Positions 18,329 to 29,740 of a DNA stretch of 64,000 nt are shown in pieces (within the stretch, counting starts at the first letter, position 1; each line of letters begins with the position of its first letter). The DNA is from Globisporangium splendens. Its lineage: Eukaryota > Oomycota > Peronosporomycetes > Pythiales > Pythiaceae. The DNA lies in contig VFIW01000039.1 in NCBI GenBank assembly GCA_006386115.1, positions 1-64,000 on the forward strand, read 5' to 3'. The notes under the pieces are model-generated. The model did not search any database. It saw only the letters and a program-made list of their open reading frames with translations, and was not told the DNA's origin. The translations under genes and the position numbers were made by a program.

Positions 18329-19879
18329 TTAAGCGGCTTGCACAGGGGTCTCCACTTCCACGTACTTTGGCGACGCGTTGTTCTTCTTGTAGCCATCGCC
18401 CTTGTGGAAGAGCGCCTCGATGTCCTCCAAGAGGATGCCCTTGGTCTCTGGGCACAAAAAGTACACAAACACGCCCGAGCAGATGCACGTGCCACAGAAC
18501 AGGAAGAACACGCCGTTGATGTTCAGAGACGGGAAAAGCTTCACCACCCACGTCATGCACGTGCCCATGACCCAGTTTGCCATGGTCGAGAGCGACACGG
18601 CCTTGGCGCGCACGTTCAACGGGAAGATCTCGGCAGGGTAGATCCAGCACACTGGACCCCACGAGATGGCAAAGTTGAAGATGAAGAACGCCGTACCGAT
18701 GATAATGATGTACCCCGCACCCTTCGAGCACCCAGAGTCGTCCGTGTTACCGTCGCAGCCAGCAGTGAACGAGATACCCGACACCACGTGACCCAACACC
18801 ATACCCACGGCACCGATCAACAGCAACTGGCGGCGACCGAACGTGTCCACCCAGCGCATCGCTGGAATCGTGCTCACAAAGTTCACGATCGACAAGATCA
18901 GCACCGACAAGATACCGTCGCCCACCACATCCTTGAAGATCAGACCACCGTACGAGAACATTGGGTTGATACCCGTCGCCTGCTGCAACACCTGGAGGAA
19001 CATCGCGATGGACACACGCTTCAAGATCGATGGCTGCAGCAGCTCCTTCCAGCCCACTGGCTCGCCTTCTTCCGCGATCTGGTCGCCGATGGCGTTCAAC
19101 TCGCGGCTGACGTTCTCGGTCTGGCGAAGCTTCTTGAGCACGGCCTCGGCAGCGTCCTTGCCCTTATGCAAGTACGTCCAACGCGGACTCTCCGGCACGA
19201 AGAAGATGCCGAGCATCACGACGATCGGAGCAGCCATGGCCACACCGTTGGTCACACGCCAGCCGTGCTTGTCATCTTCCACGATCAAGTTGACGATGTT
19301 GGCCAACAAGAGACCCGTCACGATCGTCATCTGCATGAAACCGGACAGGAAGCCACGGAGTTCCTTTGGAGCCATCTCAGCACCGAAGATTGGCAGCGAG
19401 AACGAGGAGTTACCCACACCCATGCCTTGGACGACACGCGCAATCAGCAGCGAAGCGTGGGCACCAGACGGACAAAAGCACACCCACGACGTGCCGATGC
19501 AGAACAGCAAACCCGCGTTGAAGATAGTCACGCGACGACCGAACATGTCGGCCACCCAGCCGCCCAACAACGCACCGAAGATGCAACCAATGTTGTACGT
19601 CATGTTGTACCACAACGTGTAGTCAATCCAGCGGTCTGGCAAGTTCGACGACTTGGCCGTGCACTCTTCGTACGTCTGGCCATGCCAGCCCACGCACCAG
19701 TCGTTCACAAACGAGTCCATGACGAGGACACCGCCCGTCACACCTTGATCATACCCGAAGAAGAGACCGCCGAGCGACGCGAAGATGCACACGATGATCG
19801 CGTACGTGCGGGTGCCCTCGGTCGGCGCATCGTCAAACGCGTGGTTGTCTTGGACGCTGATTGCCACGCCGCCAGCCAT
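18329..19879 (-). CDS. MFS sugar porter (hexose transporter), array copy 1
   Basis: 516-residue, 12-helix sugar porter; predicted to move hexoses across the plasma membrane, probably with protons. Family marks in order: GGLFFGYDQGVTGG in helix 1, GGWVADMFGRR between helices 2 and 3, VPESPRW before the central loop, QQATGIN in helix 7, DTFGRR, GPVCWIYPAEIFPLNVRAKA in helix 10, and PETKG after helix 12. Cysteines in the first outer loop (DWCVGWHGQTYEEC) are typical of this oomycete-like subgroup. Differs from copies 2 and 3 by one residue seen (Ser8 for Asn8). Homology with copy 2 covers exactly 18214-19958 (1745 bp, no indels) and stops at the core promoter, so its upstream DNA is its own. Substrate is not readable from sequence. 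Confidence 0.95.
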   Translation of the reverse strand: MAGGVAISVQDNHAFDDAPTEGTRTYAIIVCIFASLGGLFFGYDQGVTGGVLVMDSFVNDWCVGWHGQTYEECTAKSSNLPDRWIDYTLWYNMTYNIGCIFGALLGGWVADMFGRRVTIFNAGLLFCIGTSWVCFCPSGAHASLLIARVVQGMGVGNSSFSLPIFGAEMAPKELRGFLSGFMQMTIVTGLLLANIVNLIVEDDKHGWRVTNGVAMAAPIVVMLGIFFVPESPRWTYLHKGKDAAEAVLKKLRQTENVSRELNAIGDQIAEEGEPVGWKELLQPSILKRVSIAMFLQVLQQATGINPMFSYGGLIFKDVVGDGILSVLILSIVNFVSTIPAMRWVDTFGRRQLLLIGAVGMVLGHVVSGISFTAGCDGNTDDSGCSKGAGYIIIIGTAFFIFNFAISWGPVCWIYPAEIFPLNVRAKAVSLSTMANWVMGTCMTWVVKLFPSLNINGVFFLFCGTCICSGVFVYFLCPETKGILLEDIEALFHKGDGYKKNNASPKYVEVETPVQAA

Positions 19880-19941
19880 GTTGCCGTCGTCTGCTGGTAG
19901 AAGACTTGGAGGAGGTTCTTGGTCACTTGTTCACGAGCGAG

Positions 19942-19958
19942 AAGATTGAAGAATGAGC
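19942..19958 (-). promoter_or_regulatory. Inr+FPR core promoter, transporter copy 1
   Basis: On the minus strand: GCTCATTCTTCAATCTT, close to the oomycete Inr/FPR consensus GCTCATTYYNCAWTTT, 62 bases before the ATG. Homology with copies 2 and 3 ends at its first base. Confidence 0.75.
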
Positions 19959-21971
19959 AGGGCGAAGGCAAGCTGTCAGCGGTGCAACGGCAGTGTCGTT
20001 GTACAGAAAGCCTGCTGGCTGCATGTATGAGGAAACTACAAGGGCGTGCATCCACCCATGCGGTAGTGTGGGAACGGCGACGGCAGCGAGAAGAGACCGC
20101 GCAGCTCGCGATCACCCTCTCAGATCTGAACCTTTTTTGAAGTTTGATGGGATGGGCTGATCGGATCTGGAGCGGCAAACAGACGCTTGTGCGGTACAAA
20201 CGGTGGTGTGAAGTGCCCTTCTAGCGGTGCTGCGGATCCTGCGAAACTTTATAGAGTGTGGTCATTTCAGATGGCCCGTTTCTGCACTTCAGTTTCTATT
20301 GTCATAGTGCAACCCTAGTCGCTGATGTGGATCTGGCTGCTGTTGTCCCGCTCTTGAGTTCCCTTGTCGCTTTTCGCACCTACGAGAGAAATAAATCAAC
20401 TCGCCAACGCTGGAGATGGACGCGCTGAGGCGGTTGGTTCCTTCCGTTGCGAGCCGAGGCACTGCTGCTATTTCCGTAGCATGAGCAGGAGACGAACCCT
20501 GTCTTTGATTGTGCGTCTTGTTTAGTGGCTGTGAATTTGCAATGCGGCTAATGGGACTGACGGTCGTAACGCATTGCTCAAACCTCTTTCGCTTATCTAT
20601 TCCAACGTGATGTCGTGTGGTACGCTTGCGTGTCGTGACTAGAGATTTTAATCTCAAGCAGGTCTTTGGCACGTTACTGTAAACGAGTGGGCTGCACGTA
20701 AAACGCCTGTCTCTGTGTGGTTTGAATCAAGAGGGGATCGGACAGATCCAAAAAGAAAAGGAGAAAAAAAGCTTCACGGTTTTAACGCGTGAAGTCCTTG
20801 ACACGCACTTACAGCTGGACGAGAATGCGTGTTGCATGTACTCTGAGAGAGAGAGAGAAAGGTGGTTGAGTAGGTGCGGTTGCAGTGGGACGCAGACACT
20901 TGACATCCTTCGTCAAGGAAGTTGCGGCTGAAATCAAGTGGGCGAAGCCGCTCGCCGTGTGAAATCAAGAAGGTTCTTTGTCCACCCTCGCGCAGGAACA
21001 AAACCTGAACCACGCGCGCGTTCTTCAACCATCAGAAAAGCGACTTGGCACGCATCTTCAACCGACAAAAGACGACGCATCCCACAACAACAACAAGGCA
21101 AGGATCCGGTCGGACGATCGGTGAGAGAGAGAGAGAGAGAGAGAGAGACATGTGCAAATTGCAAACTGTCCTGCGCATTTGTGCGAACATCCGCTTGTAA
21201 CAACCGCTAGCGCGTGCCTCTGACGAGGCGGCGTCGAATGCTGTGCTTTGTGTTCTGGGGACCCTCTTTGCCCTCGTGTGGATCCCACTCGTGATAAATA
21301 AATCAACTGGACACGATCCCACGACGGCGCCACTCCAACTCTCAGTGAGACTTTCGGAGGGAGCTGTGCGGTGCGAAACGGACGCGCTCATTCGACTGGA
21401 GTCCCTTGGCCGAGTCGACTGAAGCAACTCGGATACAGTATCCTCCATGTCTGCCAGCCAATCTAAAATCTCGAACATGCTCTATGGACAGGATCGCCGC
21501 AACCAAGCAGCCTCGAGTCCCACTTCCAACTCGCGGGTGTGCCTGGATCAATCCAGTGGAGAAATAAATCCTGTGAGAGGAGTCCACTTGTGTAGGCAAT
21601 CGCTTTGCGTGCGAGCATTTTGATGCCTCGCCGTTATCTTTAGACTTGACCATGTGCATCACTTTATTTCTACATGCTGACTTGTACAAAATCTCACGAG
21701 ACTCGTAAACCACATCGGTCAGGATTGACAGGAGAGTGCAATTATGTCACTTATTAGATTAGGTGCTTTCTTCTTTTTCTGTTGACTTCCCACACGGTGT
21801 GTGTGTGTGTGCTGGGGAAAGTCGTGACGCCACGAAGTGTAGAAACTGACCACCGGTATGTCCAATACCAGCAGATGGCGAGCTGCTGGTATCATACTGT
21901 AGTGCAAAAGTCTGTGCAATAACTGCTCAACACCCACACCGTCAGGCGACTATATCTGTACAACCTGACCG
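19959..21971. other. Divergent intergenic region between transporter copies 1 and 2
   Basis: About 2 kb with two GA microsatellites (20845-20859, 21123-21149), a GT run near 21799 and several AATAAATC strings (20388, 21296, 21564). The overlapping frames here are built largely on the microsatellites. No gene supported. Confidence 0.6.
21123..21149. repeat. (GA)n microsatellite
   Basis: Perfect GA dinucleotide run; a shorter one lies at 20845-20859. Confidence 0.95.
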
Positions 21972-22025
21972 CCAACGAAACTGCAACGACAAACGAGACC
22001 TTGGACAAGGCGGTTTGTCCGATTC

Positions 22026-22042
22026 GCTCATTCTTCAATCTT
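22026..22042 (+). promoter_or_regulatory. Inr+FPR core promoter, transporter copy 2
   Basis: GCTCATTCTTCAATCTT, 63 bases before the ATG; identical to copies 1 and 3. Upstream sequence is shared with copy 3 only. Confidence 0.75.
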
Positions 22043-22104
22043 CTCGCTCGTGAACAAGTGACCAAGAACCTCCTCCAAGTCTTCTACCAGCAGACGACGG
22101 CAAC

Positions 22105-23655
22105 ATGGCTGGCGGCGTGGCAATCAACGTCCAAGACAACCACGCGTTTGACGATGCGCCGACCGAGGGCACCCGCACGTACGCGATCATCGTGTGCATC
22201 TTCGCGTCGCTCGGCGGTCTCTTCTTCGGGTATGATCAAGGTGTGACGGGCGGTGTCCTCGTCATGGACTCGTTTGTGAACGACTGGTGCGTGGGCTGGC
22301 ATGGCCAGACGTACGAAGAGTGCACGGCCAAGTCGTCGAACTTGCCAGACCGCTGGATTGACTACACGTTGTGGTACAACATGACGTACAACATTGGTTG
22401 CATCTTCGGTGCGTTGTTGGGCGGCTGGGTGGCCGACATGTTCGGTCGTCGCGTGACTATCTTCAACGCGGGTTTGCTGTTCTGCATCGGCACGTCGTGG
22501 GTGTGCTTTTGTCCGTCTGGTGCCCACGCTTCGCTGCTGATTGCGCGTGTCGTCCAAGGCATGGGTGTGGGTAACTCCTCGTTCTCGCTGCCAATCTTCG
22601 GTGCTGAGATGGCTCCAAAGGAACTCCGTGGCTTCCTGTCCGGTTTCATGCAGATGACGATCGTGACGGGTCTCTTGTTGGCCAACATCGTCAACTTGAT
22701 CGTGGAAGATGACAAGCACGGCTGGCGTGTGACCAACGGTGTGGCCATGGCTGCTCCGATCGTCGTGATGCTCGGCATCTTCTTCGTGCCGGAGAGTCCG
22801 CGTTGGACGTACTTGCATAAGGGCAAGGACGCTGCCGAGGCCGTGCTCAAGAAGCTTCGCCAGACCGAGAACGTCAGCCGCGAGTTGAACGCCATCGGCG
22901 ACCAGATCGCGGAAGAAGGCGAGCCAGTGGGCTGGAAGGAGCTGCTGCAGCCATCGATCTTGAAGCGTGTGTCCATCGCGATGTTCCTCCAGGTGTTGCA
23001 GCAGGCGACGGGTATCAACCCAATGTTCTCGTACGGTGGTCTGATCTTCAAGGATGTGGTGGGCGACGGTATCTTGTCGGTGCTGATCTTGTCGATCGTG
23101 AACTTTGTGAGCACGATTCCAGCGATGCGCTGGGTGGACACGTTCGGTCGCCGCCAGTTGCTGTTGATCGGTGCCGTGGGTATGGTGTTGGGCCACGTGG
23201 TGTCGGGTATCTCGTTCACTGCTGGCTGCGACGGTAACACGGACGACTCTGGGTGCTCGAAGGGTGCGGGGTACATCATTATCATCGGTACGGCGTTCTT
23301 CATCTTCAACTTTGCCATCTCGTGGGGTCCAGTGTGCTGGATCTACCCTGCCGAGATCTTCCCGTTGAACGTGCGCGCCAAGGCCGTGTCGCTCTCGACC
23401 ATGGCAAACTGGGTCATGGGCACGTGCATGACGTGGGTGGTGAAGCTTTTCCCGTCTCTGAACATCAACGGCGTGTTCTTCCTGTTCTGTGGCACGTGCA
23501 TCTGCTCGGGCGTGTTTGTGTACTTTTTGTGCCCAGAGACCAAGGGCATCCTCTTGGAGGACATCGAGGCGCTCTTCCACAAGGGCGATGGCTACAAGAA
23601 GAACAACGCGTCGCCAAAGTACGTGGAAGTGGAGACCCCTGTGCAAGCCGCTTAA
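22105..23655 (+). CDS. MFS sugar porter, array copy 2
   Basis: 516 aa, identical in protein to copy 3 and one residue from copy 1; all sugar-porter motifs described for copy 1 are intact. It carries the copies 1-3 signature NLIVEDDK and AAEAVLKK, against NQIVKDDK and AAETVLKK in copies 4-6. Divergent from copy 1 and convergent with copy 3. The 3' flank (TTTTACTAGGGTGTGTG onward) is shared with copies 1 and 3. Because arms are identical, expression of copies 2 and 3 cannot be told apart by short reads. Confidence 0.95.
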   Translation: MAGGVAINVQDNHAFDDAPTEGTRTYAIIVCIFASLGGLFFGYDQGVTGGVLVMDSFVNDWCVGWHGQTYEECTAKSSNLPDRWIDYTLWYNMTYNIGCIFGALLGGWVADMFGRRVTIFNAGLLFCIGTSWVCFCPSGAHASLLIARVVQGMGVGNSSFSLPIFGAEMAPKELRGFLSGFMQMTIVTGLLLANIVNLIVEDDKHGWRVTNGVAMAAPIVVMLGIFFVPESPRWTYLHKGKDAAEAVLKKLRQTENVSRELNAIGDQIAEEGEPVGWKELLQPSILKRVSIAMFLQVLQQATGINPMFSYGGLIFKDVVGDGILSVLILSIVNFVSTIPAMRWVDTFGRRQLLLIGAVGMVLGHVVSGISFTAGCDGNTDDSGCSKGAGYIIIIGTAFFIFNFAISWGPVCWIYPAEIFPLNVRAKAVSLSTMANWVMGTCMTWVVKLFPSLNINGVFFLFCGTCICSGVFVYFLCPETKGILLEDIEALFHKGDGYKKNNASPKYVEVETPVQAA

Positions 23656-23791
23656 TTTTACTAGGGTGTGTGTGTTGTCAGCTGCAGTCCCTATTATGCT
23701 TTTCTCCTTTTAGTTGTTTCATCATACAAGTTTGCAAACAATGAGCAATTAATCAATCGATGCAACAGCGTGACCTTTGTCTGGTTCGTTT

Positions 23792-24662
23792 GGTTGTTAA
23801 TGTTGGTTTTGAGGCGGTACAAGTTGCTACTTTGGGCTTTGAGTGATCAAATCTGAGGGTTTTAAATTGTGCAGCAAAGTCTTCGTGATTCGCACTGTCA
23901 CTAGTCACGTATATCAGCAGTCAACTCATTTGTTATTTGTCAAGCCACAGTCAACAACGAGATGGTTGATCATAGCCGCATCATCGAAGGTGTCATAATC
24001 TGTTGCGTCGCTACTTCTTTGACCCACAACATGTCTCTCTCGTTAAACGAGGGTGCTTGTCATCTTCGATAAGTAGACAAGCAGTGTTTTGCATATTGAC
24101 GTAATCGCAATGCAATGCTGGCGGTATTTGTCATAATCAAATCACACTTAATCTACTACCTGAATGAATTGCAGTAAAACTTGTAATAATGCGGTGCTGT
24201 CTCCACACATTACCGCTCGAAAGGCAAAAATGGCGAACGTCCGTTTGATGACGTGTGGCGTTCTTGCTGACTTTGGTAAACCTTGCCATTGCTGATTGCG
24301 CTTTTGACGAGCCTTGTACAGTGCAAGTTGTGTATCCCCCTAAGATGAGTCGGTTACTGATTTAGGTCAGAAAATGATACAATTAATACTGCGTGAGATT
24401 TTCACCGTCCTCATTGCATGAGCGCATGCGTACCTAGATTGTTCTAGGAGGTGGTCTAGCGTTCGAGTGACCAAACACTTTGGACATGACAAAAGCAGCC
24501 AAACGTGCCAAATACTCAACGGCACATCAATACAGGAGCTGCATTACTACCACCGATTCAGTCAAAACAAACAATGGATTTGATCCAGCAGCTTCCACAC
24601 AAAACGCTCCAAACCATGACACAGCACATACGCAACCGATGCGGATGCTCTAATCGTAACTG
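23792..24662. other. Spacer of inverted repeat 1
   Basis: 871 bp of unique, AT-richer DNA between convergent copies 2 and 3. No gene with a convincing start or domain. Confidence 0.65.
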
Positions 24663-24798
24663 AAACGAACCAGACAAAGGTCACGCTGTTGCATCGATTG
24701 ATTAATTGCTCATTGTTTGCAAACTTGTATGATGAAACAACTAAAAGGAGAAAAGCATAATAGGGACTGCAGCTAACAACACACACACCCTAGTAAAA

Positions 24799-26349
24799 TT
24801 AAGCGGCTTGCACAGGGGTCTCCACTTCCACGTACTTTGGCGACGCGTTGTTCTTCTTGTAGCCATCGCCCTTGTGGAAGAGCGCCTCGATGTCCTCCAA
24901 GAGGATGCCCTTGGTCTCTGGGCACAAAAAGTACACAAACACGCCCGAGCAGATGCACGTGCCACAGAACAGGAAGAACACGCCGTTGATGTTCAGAGAC
25001 GGGAAAAGCTTCACCACCCACGTCATGCACGTGCCCATGACCCAGTTTGCCATGGTCGAGAGCGACACGGCCTTGGCGCGCACGTTCAACGGGAAGATCT
25101 CGGCAGGGTAGATCCAGCACACTGGACCCCACGAGATGGCAAAGTTGAAGATGAAGAACGCCGTACCGATGATAATGATGTACCCCGCACCCTTCGAGCA
25201 CCCAGAGTCGTCCGTGTTACCGTCGCAGCCAGCAGTGAACGAGATACCCGACACCACGTGGCCCAACACCATACCCACGGCACCGATCAACAGCAACTGG
25301 CGGCGACCGAACGTGTCCACCCAGCGCATCGCTGGAATCGTGCTCACAAAGTTCACGATCGACAAGATCAGCACCGACAAGATACCGTCGCCCACCACAT
25401 CCTTGAAGATCAGACCACCGTACGAGAACATTGGGTTGATACCCGTCGCCTGCTGCAACACCTGGAGGAACATCGCGATGGACACACGCTTCAAGATCGA
25501 TGGCTGCAGCAGCTCCTTCCAGCCCACTGGCTCGCCTTCTTCCGCGATCTGGTCGCCGATGGCGTTCAACTCGCGGCTGACGTTCTCGGTCTGGCGAAGC
25601 TTCTTGAGCACGGCCTCGGCAGCGTCCTTGCCCTTATGCAAGTACGTCCAACGCGGACTCTCCGGCACGAAGAAGATGCCGAGCATCACGACGATCGGAG
25701 CAGCCATGGCCACACCGTTGGTCACACGCCAGCCGTGCTTGTCATCTTCCACGATCAAGTTGACGATGTTGGCCAACAAGAGACCCGTCACGATCGTCAT
25801 CTGCATGAAACCGGACAGGAAGCCACGGAGTTCCTTTGGAGCCATCTCAGCACCGAAGATTGGCAGCGAGAACGAGGAGTTACCCACACCCATGCCTTGG
25901 ACGACACGCGCAATCAGCAGCGAAGCGTGGGCACCAGACGGACAAAAGCACACCCACGACGTGCCGATGCAGAACAGCAAACCCGCGTTGAAGATAGTCA
26001 CGCGACGACCGAACATGTCGGCCACCCAGCCGCCCAACAACGCACCGAAGATGCAACCAATGTTGTACGTCATGTTGTACCACAACGTGTAGTCAATCCA
26101 GCGGTCTGGCAAGTTCGACGACTTGGCCGTGCACTCTTCGTACGTCTGGCCATGCCAGCCCACGCACCAGTCGTTCACAAACGAGTCCATGACGAGGACA
26201 CCGCCCGTCACACCTTGATCATACCCGAAGAAGAGACCGCCGAGCGACGCGAAGATGCACACGATGATCGCGTACGTGCGGGTGCCCTCGGTCGGCGCAT
26301 CGTCAAACGCGTGGTTGTCTTGGACGTTGATTGCCACGCCGCCAGCCAT
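24799..26349 (-). CDS. MFS sugar porter, array copy 3
   Basis: 516 aa, identical in protein to copy 2, with all transport motifs intact. Tail-to-tail with copy 2 across an 871-bp spacer, and head-to-head with copy 4 across 3.5 kb. It shares leader, core promoter and about 55 bases upstream of that promoter with copy 2. Confidence 0.95.
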   Translation of the reverse strand: MAGGVAINVQDNHAFDDAPTEGTRTYAIIVCIFASLGGLFFGYDQGVTGGVLVMDSFVNDWCVGWHGQTYEECTAKSSNLPDRWIDYTLWYNMTYNIGCIFGALLGGWVADMFGRRVTIFNAGLLFCIGTSWVCFCPSGAHASLLIARVVQGMGVGNSSFSLPIFGAEMAPKELRGFLSGFMQMTIVTGLLLANIVNLIVEDDKHGWRVTNGVAMAAPIVVMLGIFFVPESPRWTYLHKGKDAAEAVLKKLRQTENVSRELNAIGDQIAEEGEPVGWKELLQPSILKRVSIAMFLQVLQQATGINPMFSYGGLIFKDVVGDGILSVLILSIVNFVSTIPAMRWVDTFGRRQLLLIGAVGMVLGHVVSGISFTAGCDGNTDDSGCSKGAGYIIIIGTAFFIFNFAISWGPVCWIYPAEIFPLNVRAKAVSLSTMANWVMGTCMTWVVKLFPSLNINGVFFLFCGTCICSGVFVYFLCPETKGILLEDIEALFHKGDGYKKNNASPKYVEVETPVQAA

Positions 26350-26411
26350 GTTGCCGTCGTCTGCTGGTAGAAGACTTGGAGGAGGTTCTTGGTCACTTGT
26401 TCACGAGCGAG

Positions 26412-26428
26412 AAGATTGAAGAATGAGC
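26412..26428 (-). promoter_or_regulatory. Inr+FPR core promoter, transporter copy 3
   Basis: GCTCATTCTTCAATCTT on the minus strand, 62 bases upstream of the ATG, same as copies 1 and 2. Confidence 0.75.
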
Positions 26429-26482
26429 GAATCGGACAAACCGCCTTGTCCAAGGTCTCGTTTGTCGTTGCAGTTTCGTTGG

Positions 26483-29400
26483 TGGACAGGTCCTATGATA
26501 GCAGTAGGGATATAGCTGAGCTGTTGTGCGGTCGAGGCGCTACACACATATGCACACTGCTGGCTGCCAGCTGTTGGCCGATGAGTGAGCGGTTCAAACG
26601 TCAGTTTTCTGCGCTTTGTCTCGGTTGCCTCTATTTAAACCAGACATTGCCTGGGTCCAACTGACCTCTGAAACTTGATGCGGCTGAAGTTGCTGTAGGG
26701 ATGGGAGGCTGATGTTCAGAGCCGACAGCGGCCTGTCTCTCGCTCACACTCATGCAGCAGCACCGAGCACACATAAACCAGACGTGTGTGCGGTATTTTG
26801 GCTTTTCTCTGGCGCCATAAGTCTCCCCCAAATTCAAGTCCCACTGCTTGGTACAGTTGCCACGAGTTGCAATTGTTCCCAGGGGATCCGATTTGGATCC
26901 CTTTCGATTCCGACAGCACGAGGCAACCACATTTGGAACTCTCTCTCTCTGTCCCTTGGTATCTTTGCTCAGAGGGAAAAAGAAAATCGACTCGTTTGGA
27001 AGAAGAGCAGCGTACTGGATTCCACTTGATTGATCGAAGTGGTCTTTAACTTCACAAACCCGCCATCCTTGCAATAAGACCGGAAGGCACAAGGTCGAAA
27101 TAAAACTTCAGCACTGCACCAGAGCCCACAGCTACCAAACATGCCAGCAGCGGAATAATGGCTACATCGGGGCGACTACAGTATCTACATGCGCACCCTG
27201 ATCTCTCATTTCATCTTCAGCTCACTGGCATATCACACAAAGAACGTGGAGTTGGTTGTGCGGTCTGAATTCACAAGCTACGCACTCGCATAAAGTTATA
27301 CACAGTTTTGGAATGCTTTCACCACAATCCGATAATGTCAACGCAGTGCGAGAAACCAATGCGAGAGAAACGAGGAACTATTTGCTTCGTTTTGCGAGCG
27401 CTGTGCTGTTGCTGCGAGTTCTAAAACCCGCTTTTCGATCTGATTTTCCGTGTGACCCGCCTTGCTGAAACTCGTCACATCGCAACTCCACAGATTCATC
27501 AACATTCAAAATGTTTACAATCTGGAAGTACTTCCAGACTGGGTCAATGCTTGGAAGCATTAACCTTCTGGATGTCTTTCACACACACACATATACAGTC
27601 TCTACGTTCACACCGTTTTCTTGACTCGTGCGCCACGTGCATGTCAGCGTGACTGTCATGGTCAACAACGATGAACAGTAGCCCTCATATGTTCTTCCTG
27701 TCGTGTGCAGAAAAGCCGCATTTTCGGCCAGAGCGGTCACGTGTGAAGAGGAGCGATTGACACCGACAGCCTGAACTTCAACCCCGACCGCCAAGAAATC
27801 AAGTGGCACTTTCCGAAAAGTTGCGAAATGGCTCGCTCGTGATACGGGCTCCCTATCAGATTAGTCACTCACGGTATTTTCCGCAAGACAGAGGGAGCTG
27901 GGTACGTCGTTTCCGAGTTGCAGTGACATCTCTCAAGGAATCCATTGCGAAATTCGCTTTATTCTAGGGTCCTCGGACTCAGCCAGCTGCATTTAGCTTT
28001 GGGTTTGTACGAGCGGACTACGATGCAACGGACTCGTTTGCCGTCGACTCGATGCTTTAGGTGGAAAGTTCCTTTCACGACAATCGCCCGTGACGAGACA
28101 GTGGGACGCCTGCACGTCGCTGTTGGTTTTCTCAGGAAGTACGGTACAGACATGCCACAGATCCCACCTGTTTGTCCACTTGATTTATTTCACAAGGCAT
28201 CCACCTGGGGGAGATGCGCTCCTCAACAGCAACCGCAAGAGCGATGCGTCACTGGAGCAAACTGAAGGAACGTGGGATGCCAGCGACTGCAACCACATGC
28301 AGTCCGCAAAGCTCACGCGAGCTGCAGCGACACCTCGGGCTAAGTATCGACTTCATCGGCTTGCTTCATTTTAATGGACCTCACCCGATCTCTCTCAATT
28401 AATAATGTTGATAGCCTGTAAGCGCTGAATTTATGTGTCGTATGGAGTTGTAAATTGGCAAAGCTCAACCCTTTTACGCCTGAACTAGAAATATGATAGA
28501 CTGCATTTTGTTCCCACCCTTCTTTCCGGTGCGACTCGATAGAGTGCATCAACACGCTGTCATTATTTGAAGCATCGAAGAGGTGGCATAATCTTGGCAT
28601 TTGTGCGATCTTGCTTTAATCCGTGAAATCGCGGACGTAATCTCCGTTCTGCATTACCGCAATGCCATTGTCATGACAGAATTACCGCGATGCCAATACC
28701 GCATGCATAATGTTTGCTCGGTGTGAGTGTGCGTTGAGTGGCGTAAACAATGTGATCCATTGGCATTTTTAATCTCTGTCTTGCATTACCGCATTTAGTA
28801 GCGATCGTCTGCGATCGAGTTATCACAATTGAATAGGATTATGCACGGAGCGAAATGGACATGCATGTAGAGAGTCATTGTGGCATAAACAAATTTCAAA
28901 AGTGTGTTTATGCCCCCTCCACAAGCTTGGTCCATTTCGTACGCTGCTGTGGCCATTTGCTGATGGACTCGCTCAAAAGCGCCAACAATGCTATTACGCT
29001 TCTAGGCAAGTCTGCGCCAAGGTCGCTCTTTTTGCGGGTATGCGCGCTCGTTGCAAGAGTGCGTTCGTCTGCGGCGGCACGCAATCGAATGAGCGCCAGC
29101 AGCATTATTGCGATCTCAGAAGATTGTTTAATTTTATAGCACCGGTCCACTATTTAGTGTGGCATAGATATTCTATTGCATAGGTTTTCTGGTCACCAAG
29201 CCAAAAAGTGTATGTTGAGAGGGTGTGTCATCTTGAAGCTGACAGTGAAAATGCGGGAAGGCAGCTTTTTACACTCTGTCTGGTTCTCCCTAATACCCGT
29301 TTTAACGACTTGCAAAACACGGGGATTCTGAAACATCAGTACCAGGTGAGCCAGTTTTGTCTTGTATATCTCCTTAAACAGAGGATGGTGCTGCTGTTGC

Positions 29401-29740
29401 GTTTGCTTCACACATGTAAAGTGTTTTGGTATGACAGAATCGCCGTTTTGCACTGGCAGAACCGCATTGCGATCGTGTACTCCCATCTCAATAGAGAATA
29501 TATTAAATTATAGGGGACTGACAAGGAGATGGAGCTTCATGAGCTTGAAGAGCGACAGCAGTGCTCACTACTGTACCAGTCCTCAAAGCCATGCAGTAGG
29601 GTGAGGAGACGAAGGTCTGCAGATGCGGCCGATGCGGGAGGAGAGGGGGAGGCTGCGGGTGCAGCGGAGTCCACGGCCCTGGCAGCCGAAGGAGCCTCCT
29701 TGTCGCCCTCTTTCAGTCATCGAGACCGCACCAAGATCGC
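26483..29740. other. Divergent intergenic region between copies 3 and 4
   Basis: About 3.3 kb. Around 28646-28800 the string ATTACCGC(A/G) recurs several times with ATGCC, and it is met again near 24203; this may be a decayed small repeat. An in-frame ATG at 29529 would extend copy 4 by 97 codons but lies upstream of its likely promoter. No supported gene. Confidence 0.55.

Larger units (their letters stand above)
21972..23791 (+). repeat. Large inverted repeat 1, left arm
   Basis: 1820 bp holding transporter copy 2 with its leader and 3' flank. It pairs with 24663-26482 in inverted orientation. The arms have exactly equal length and the encoded proteins are identical, so they are very young or kept alike by conversion. 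Confidence 0.9.
24663..26482 (-). repeat. Large inverted repeat 1, right arm
   Basis: 1820 bp inverted copy of 21972-23791, carrying transporter copy 3. A few base changes are visible near the inner end (for example AGCTAACAAC against AGCTGACAAC in copy 1). Confidence 0.9.

Noticed and set aside
18338..19900. 520-codon antisense open frame across transporter copies (also at 22084, 24808, 29814, 37298, 40936)
   Set aside because: It lies exactly opposite a well-conserved transporter, has low-complexity His/Arg/Glu/Asp-rich sequence and no domain. GC-rich codon use in the real frame leaves this antisense frame open. Its presence in all copies follows from copy identity.
20845..21210. Genes over GA microsatellites (for example 20938-21210)
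   Set aside because: Frames consist largely of the dinucleotide repeat (RERERE) and have no other support.
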